This document shows, piece by piece, positions 61,600-64,000 of a stretch of DNA of 64,000 bases. Under the pieces are notes generated by a model. It did no database searches and had not been told where the DNA came from. It worked only from the letters and a program-made list of their open reading frames with translations. Each line of letters starts with the position of its first letter. The first letter of the stretch is position 1. Position numbers and translations under genes: made by a program. This stretch comes from Marisimplicoccus sp038110465 (GTDB lineage: Bacteria > Bacteroidota > Bacteroidia > Flavobacteriales > Flavobacteriaceae), in assembly GCA_038110465.1 (NCBI GenBank), contig JAYNJU010000001.1:124001-188000 (forward strand), written 5' to 3'.

Positions 61600-64000
61600 A
61601 TGAAAAAAATTATTTTACTTAACATCTTGTTTATTGGGTCATTATTTTCTCAAGATTATTATTTTTCAAAATATGCTCCATTTGATAATGAAATTTTGTC
61701 ACCAGAAGAATTCTTAGGTTATCCTATAGGAGATATGCACACCAGACATGATTTAATTGTTTCTTACTTAACATATTTATCAAACGTTTCAGATAAAGCT
61801 GATATGTTTAGTTATGGTAAAACTCATGAGGGGCGAAAGCTAATTTATCTAGTTGTAAGCTCAGCTGATAAAATTCAAAATATTGATAATATTAGGAAGC
61901 AGCATGTTTCATATATTAATCCAGATGATCCTAATTATGGAATAGAGTTAGAAGAAAATTTTCCAATAATAATAAATCTGGCTTATAATGTTCATGGAAA
62001 TGAGCCTTCAAGTTCAGAAGCATCTATGTTAACTGCCTATACGCTTGTTGCTTCAAAATCTCAAGAGATACAAGATTATCTTGATAATTCAATAATCTTA
62101 ATAGACCCAACTATTAATCCTGATGGAAGAGATAGACATACTCAATGGGTAAATACTTATAAAGGTTCTCCTTTAGTCGATGACCCGCAAGATGCTGAAC
62201 ATAATGAATATTGGCCAGGAGGAAGAACTAATCACTATTGGTTTGATTTGAATAGAGATTTGCTACTGGCAATTAACCCTGAGAGTAGGGGTAAATTAGA
62301 CTTTCATCATAACTGGTACCCTAATATTACAATTGACTTTCATGAAATGGGAACTAATAGTACCTATTTCTTTGTTCCTTGGAAAACTCATGCGGCAAAA
62401 GACCCAGTGATACCACAGGAAAATTATGAATATTTTGAAACCTTATTTGGTAATTATTTTGCTAAAGGACTTGATGAAATAGGTTCACTTTATTTTTCTA
62501 AAGAGGCTTTTGATAAAACATATCCTGGTTATGGTTCTTCTTATGCAGATTTGTTAGGTGGTATTGGTATGTTATTTGAACAAGCTAGTTCAAGAGGTCA
62601 TAAACAAGTTACTCAGTTTGGGGAAATAACATTTCCTTTTACAATTAGAAATCAATTTGTATCAGGAATGACAACTGTAAAAGCATCAGTAGCATTAAAA
62701 CAAGAATTAATTAATTATCAAAGGCGATTCTTTAGTTCAGCAATAGATGAAGCTGATAAAAAAAGAATTAAAGGATACTCTTTTAATTTAAACAAGGATA
62801 GAAATAAGACTAAAGCATTTATAGATAAATTATTAATTCATGATGTGAAAGTTGTTCGTAATAATGATAATTTTTTTGTCCCAACAAAACAAAAAAATTA
62901 TAGAATTGTAAGATCAATCTTTGAAACAAACACTGAGTTTAGGGATAGTGTTTTTTATGATGCATCATCATGGTCAATAGCAAATTTTTATGATATTGAT
63001 TATTCTCCATCTACAAAAGAAATAGATGGCTCAATTGTAAATAGTTTAGAGAATCTTTATGAAATAAATGAAATTAAAAAATCTAATTATGCTTATTTAA
63101 TTAATTCAGTTGATTATAATATACCCGCTGTAATTAATTATTTAGTTAATAATGAAATTATTGTTTCATCTTCTTTCAAGCCTTTTCAAATTCAAACATC
63201 TAATGGATTGAAATCATTTGATTATGGATCACTTGTAATACCCGTTAGTATTCAGAAAATAGATTCTGATAAACTATATGAAAAACTTAATTTAATTCAA
63301 AAGAAATATCAAATTGACATTTATTCTGCTCCTTCTGGTCTAAGTTCTTCAGGAATTGATCTTGGTAGTAGATTTGTTACACCAATAAAAAAACAAAAGG
63401 CTATGATGATAGTTGGGACTGGAGTTAGCTCTTACGAAGCCGGTGAGGTATGGCATTTGCTTGACCAAAGAGTTGGAATGCCTATTTCTAAAATTCCAAT
63501 TAGAAATTTTGATACAGTTTCTCTAGACGAGTATTCTACTATGGTAATAGTTTCAGGAAGATATAACTTTAATGATGTACAGGTTAAAAAAATAAAAGAT
63601 TGGGCTAGTAACGGTAATACAATTATATCTATTGGAACCGGTTCTAAATTTTTGATAGATGAGAAAATAGTAAGTGAAAAACTCTTGAAAGAAGATAATG
63701 AAATCCAAGAAAATAATTTTCAACCATATGAGGATGCTCAGGATAATAGAGGAAAAGAACAAATTGGAGGAATCATTTTAAAATCAATAATTGATCTATC
63801 TCATCCTTTAGGATTTGGTTATGAAAATAATTTAGTTCCAGTTTATAAAAATAATACTGTATGGATAGAACCATCACAAAATGAATATTCTTCAGTTGTA
63901 AGGTATACAGAAAACCCATTAATGGATGGATTTATTACTCAGAATAACTCAAATAAAATAAATAAAACAGTATCGCTTCTAGTTTCAAAAGTTGGGAATG
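61600..64000 (+). CDS. Exported M14-family zinc carboxypeptidase (partial, cut by window end)
   Basis: The frame is open from the ATG at 61600 to the window end (800 codons). A signal peptide (MKKIILLNILFIGSLFSQ) precedes the M14 domain. The zinc ligands are His132 and Glu135 in NVHGNEPSS and His248 in DFHEMG; the catalytic glutamate is Glu327 in FEQASSRG. PTINPDGRDRHTQW is the substrate-binding region. The part after about residue 400 is a long C-terminal extension without recognised motifs, including a likely Rossmann-like segment (MMIVGTGVSSYEAGEVWHLL). It probably removes C-terminal residues from external peptides. Confidence 0.92.
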   Translation, partial: MKKIILLNILFIGSLFSQDYYFSKYAPFDNEILSPEEFLGYPIGDMHTRHDLIVSYLTYLSNVSDKADMFSYGKTHEGRKLIYLVVSSADKIQNIDNIRKQHVSYINPDDPNYGIELEENFPIIINLAYNVHGNEPSSSEASMLTAYTLVASKSQEIQDYLDNSIILIDPTINPDGRDRHTQWVNTYKGSPLVDDPQDAEHNEYWPGGRTNHYWFDLNRDLLLAINPESRGKLDFHHNWYPNITIDFHEMGTNSTYFFVPWKTHAAKDPVIPQENYEYFETLFGNYFAKGLDEIGSLYFSKEAFDKTYPGYGSSYADLLGGIGMLFEQASSRGHKQVTQFGEITFPFTIRNQFVSGMTTVKASVALKQELINYQRRFFSSAIDEADKKRIKGYSFNLNKDRNKTKAFIDKLLIHDVKVVRNNDNFFVPTKQKNYRIVRSIFETNTEFRDSVFYDASSWSIANFYDIDYSPSTKEIDGSIVNSLENLYEINEIKKSNYAYLINSVDYNIPAVINYLVNNEIIVSSSFKPFQIQTSNGLKSFDYGSLVIPVSIQKIDSDKLYEKLNLIQKKYQIDIYSAPSGLSSSGIDLGSRFVTPIKKQKAMMIVGTGVSSYEAGEVWHLLDQRVGMPISKIPIRNFDTVSLDEYSTMVIVSGRYNFNDVQVKKIKDWASNGNTIISIGTGSKFLIDEKIVSEKLLKEDNEIQENNFQPYEDAQDNRGKEQIGGIILKSIIDLSHPLGFGYENNLVPVYKNNTVWIEPSQNEYSSVVRYTENPLMDGFITQNNSNKINKTVSLLVSKVGN

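Overview
The window is a gene-dense, AT-rich stretch of bacterial chromosome. Everything recognisable points to a marine member of the Bacteroidota, class Flavobacteriia, probably one of the small-genome, proteorhodopsin-bearing lineages. The reasons are: flavobacterial forms of MnmA, MtaB, CarB (about 950 residues), L22 and L31; ribosomal proteins in zinc-free forms; promoters of the TAnnTTTG type instead of TATAAT; start codons without Shine-Dalgarno sequences; a proteorhodopsin beside a Blh-type carotene dioxygenase; and many exported peptidases. No rRNA, tRNA, insertion sequence, phage gene, CRISPR array or attachment site was found. No gap between genes exceeds about 150 bases.

Layout. 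1-1302: the tail of a probable yidC and mnmA. 1397-17862: one long ribosomal cluster, rpsL-rpsG-fusA joined directly to the S10, spc and alpha operons (rpsJ to rplQ, with secY, infA, rpmJ and rpoA), ending in a clear terminator. 17941-23459: carA, eno, gltA, argS. 23504-25248: green-type proteorhodopsin and, divergently, the retinal-forming blh. 25285-30841: folD; a reverse-strand unit namZ - VOC protein - unknown membrane protein; a LolC/E-like permease; a CBS-type cysteine synthase. 30845-41093 (reverse): M28 peptidase, acyl-CoA dehydrogenase, purL, an MsbA-like ABC exporter, a family 2 glycosyltransferase, a DUF4199 protein. 41181-46980: L31 with an unusual repetitive tail, mtaB, a small GNAT protein, a TPR-like membrane protein, rpmH, carB. 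46982-55663: S41 lipoprotein peptidase, purB, a carboxypeptidase-regulatory-like protein, priA, rpsF-rpsR-rplI, hisS. 55656-64000: a fatty-acid-hydroxylase-family membrane protein, an M28 peptidase, a very large exported beta-propeller amidohydrolase, and a zinc carboxypeptidase cut by the window end.

How the genes work together. Most of the window is core machinery: translation, RNA polymerase alpha, Sec export, pyrimidine and purine synthesis, one-carbon metabolism, glycolysis and the TCA entry step. Around it lie features of a protein-eating, light-assisted marine heterotroph: a proton-pumping rhodopsin with its own retinal supply, four exported peptidases, an exported amidohydrolase and a peptidoglycan-recycling muramidase.

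I did not find a clearly new multi-gene system. The best leads are the tandem-repeat acidic tail on L31, a 21-bp promoter core shared by rpsL and rpmE2, probable leaderless promoters at carA, purB and a TPR-like gene, the overlapping divergent 5' ends of namZ and a permease gene, an M28 peptidase with Asp in place of its first His ligand, and the three-gene namZ unit that carries an unknown polytopic membrane protein.
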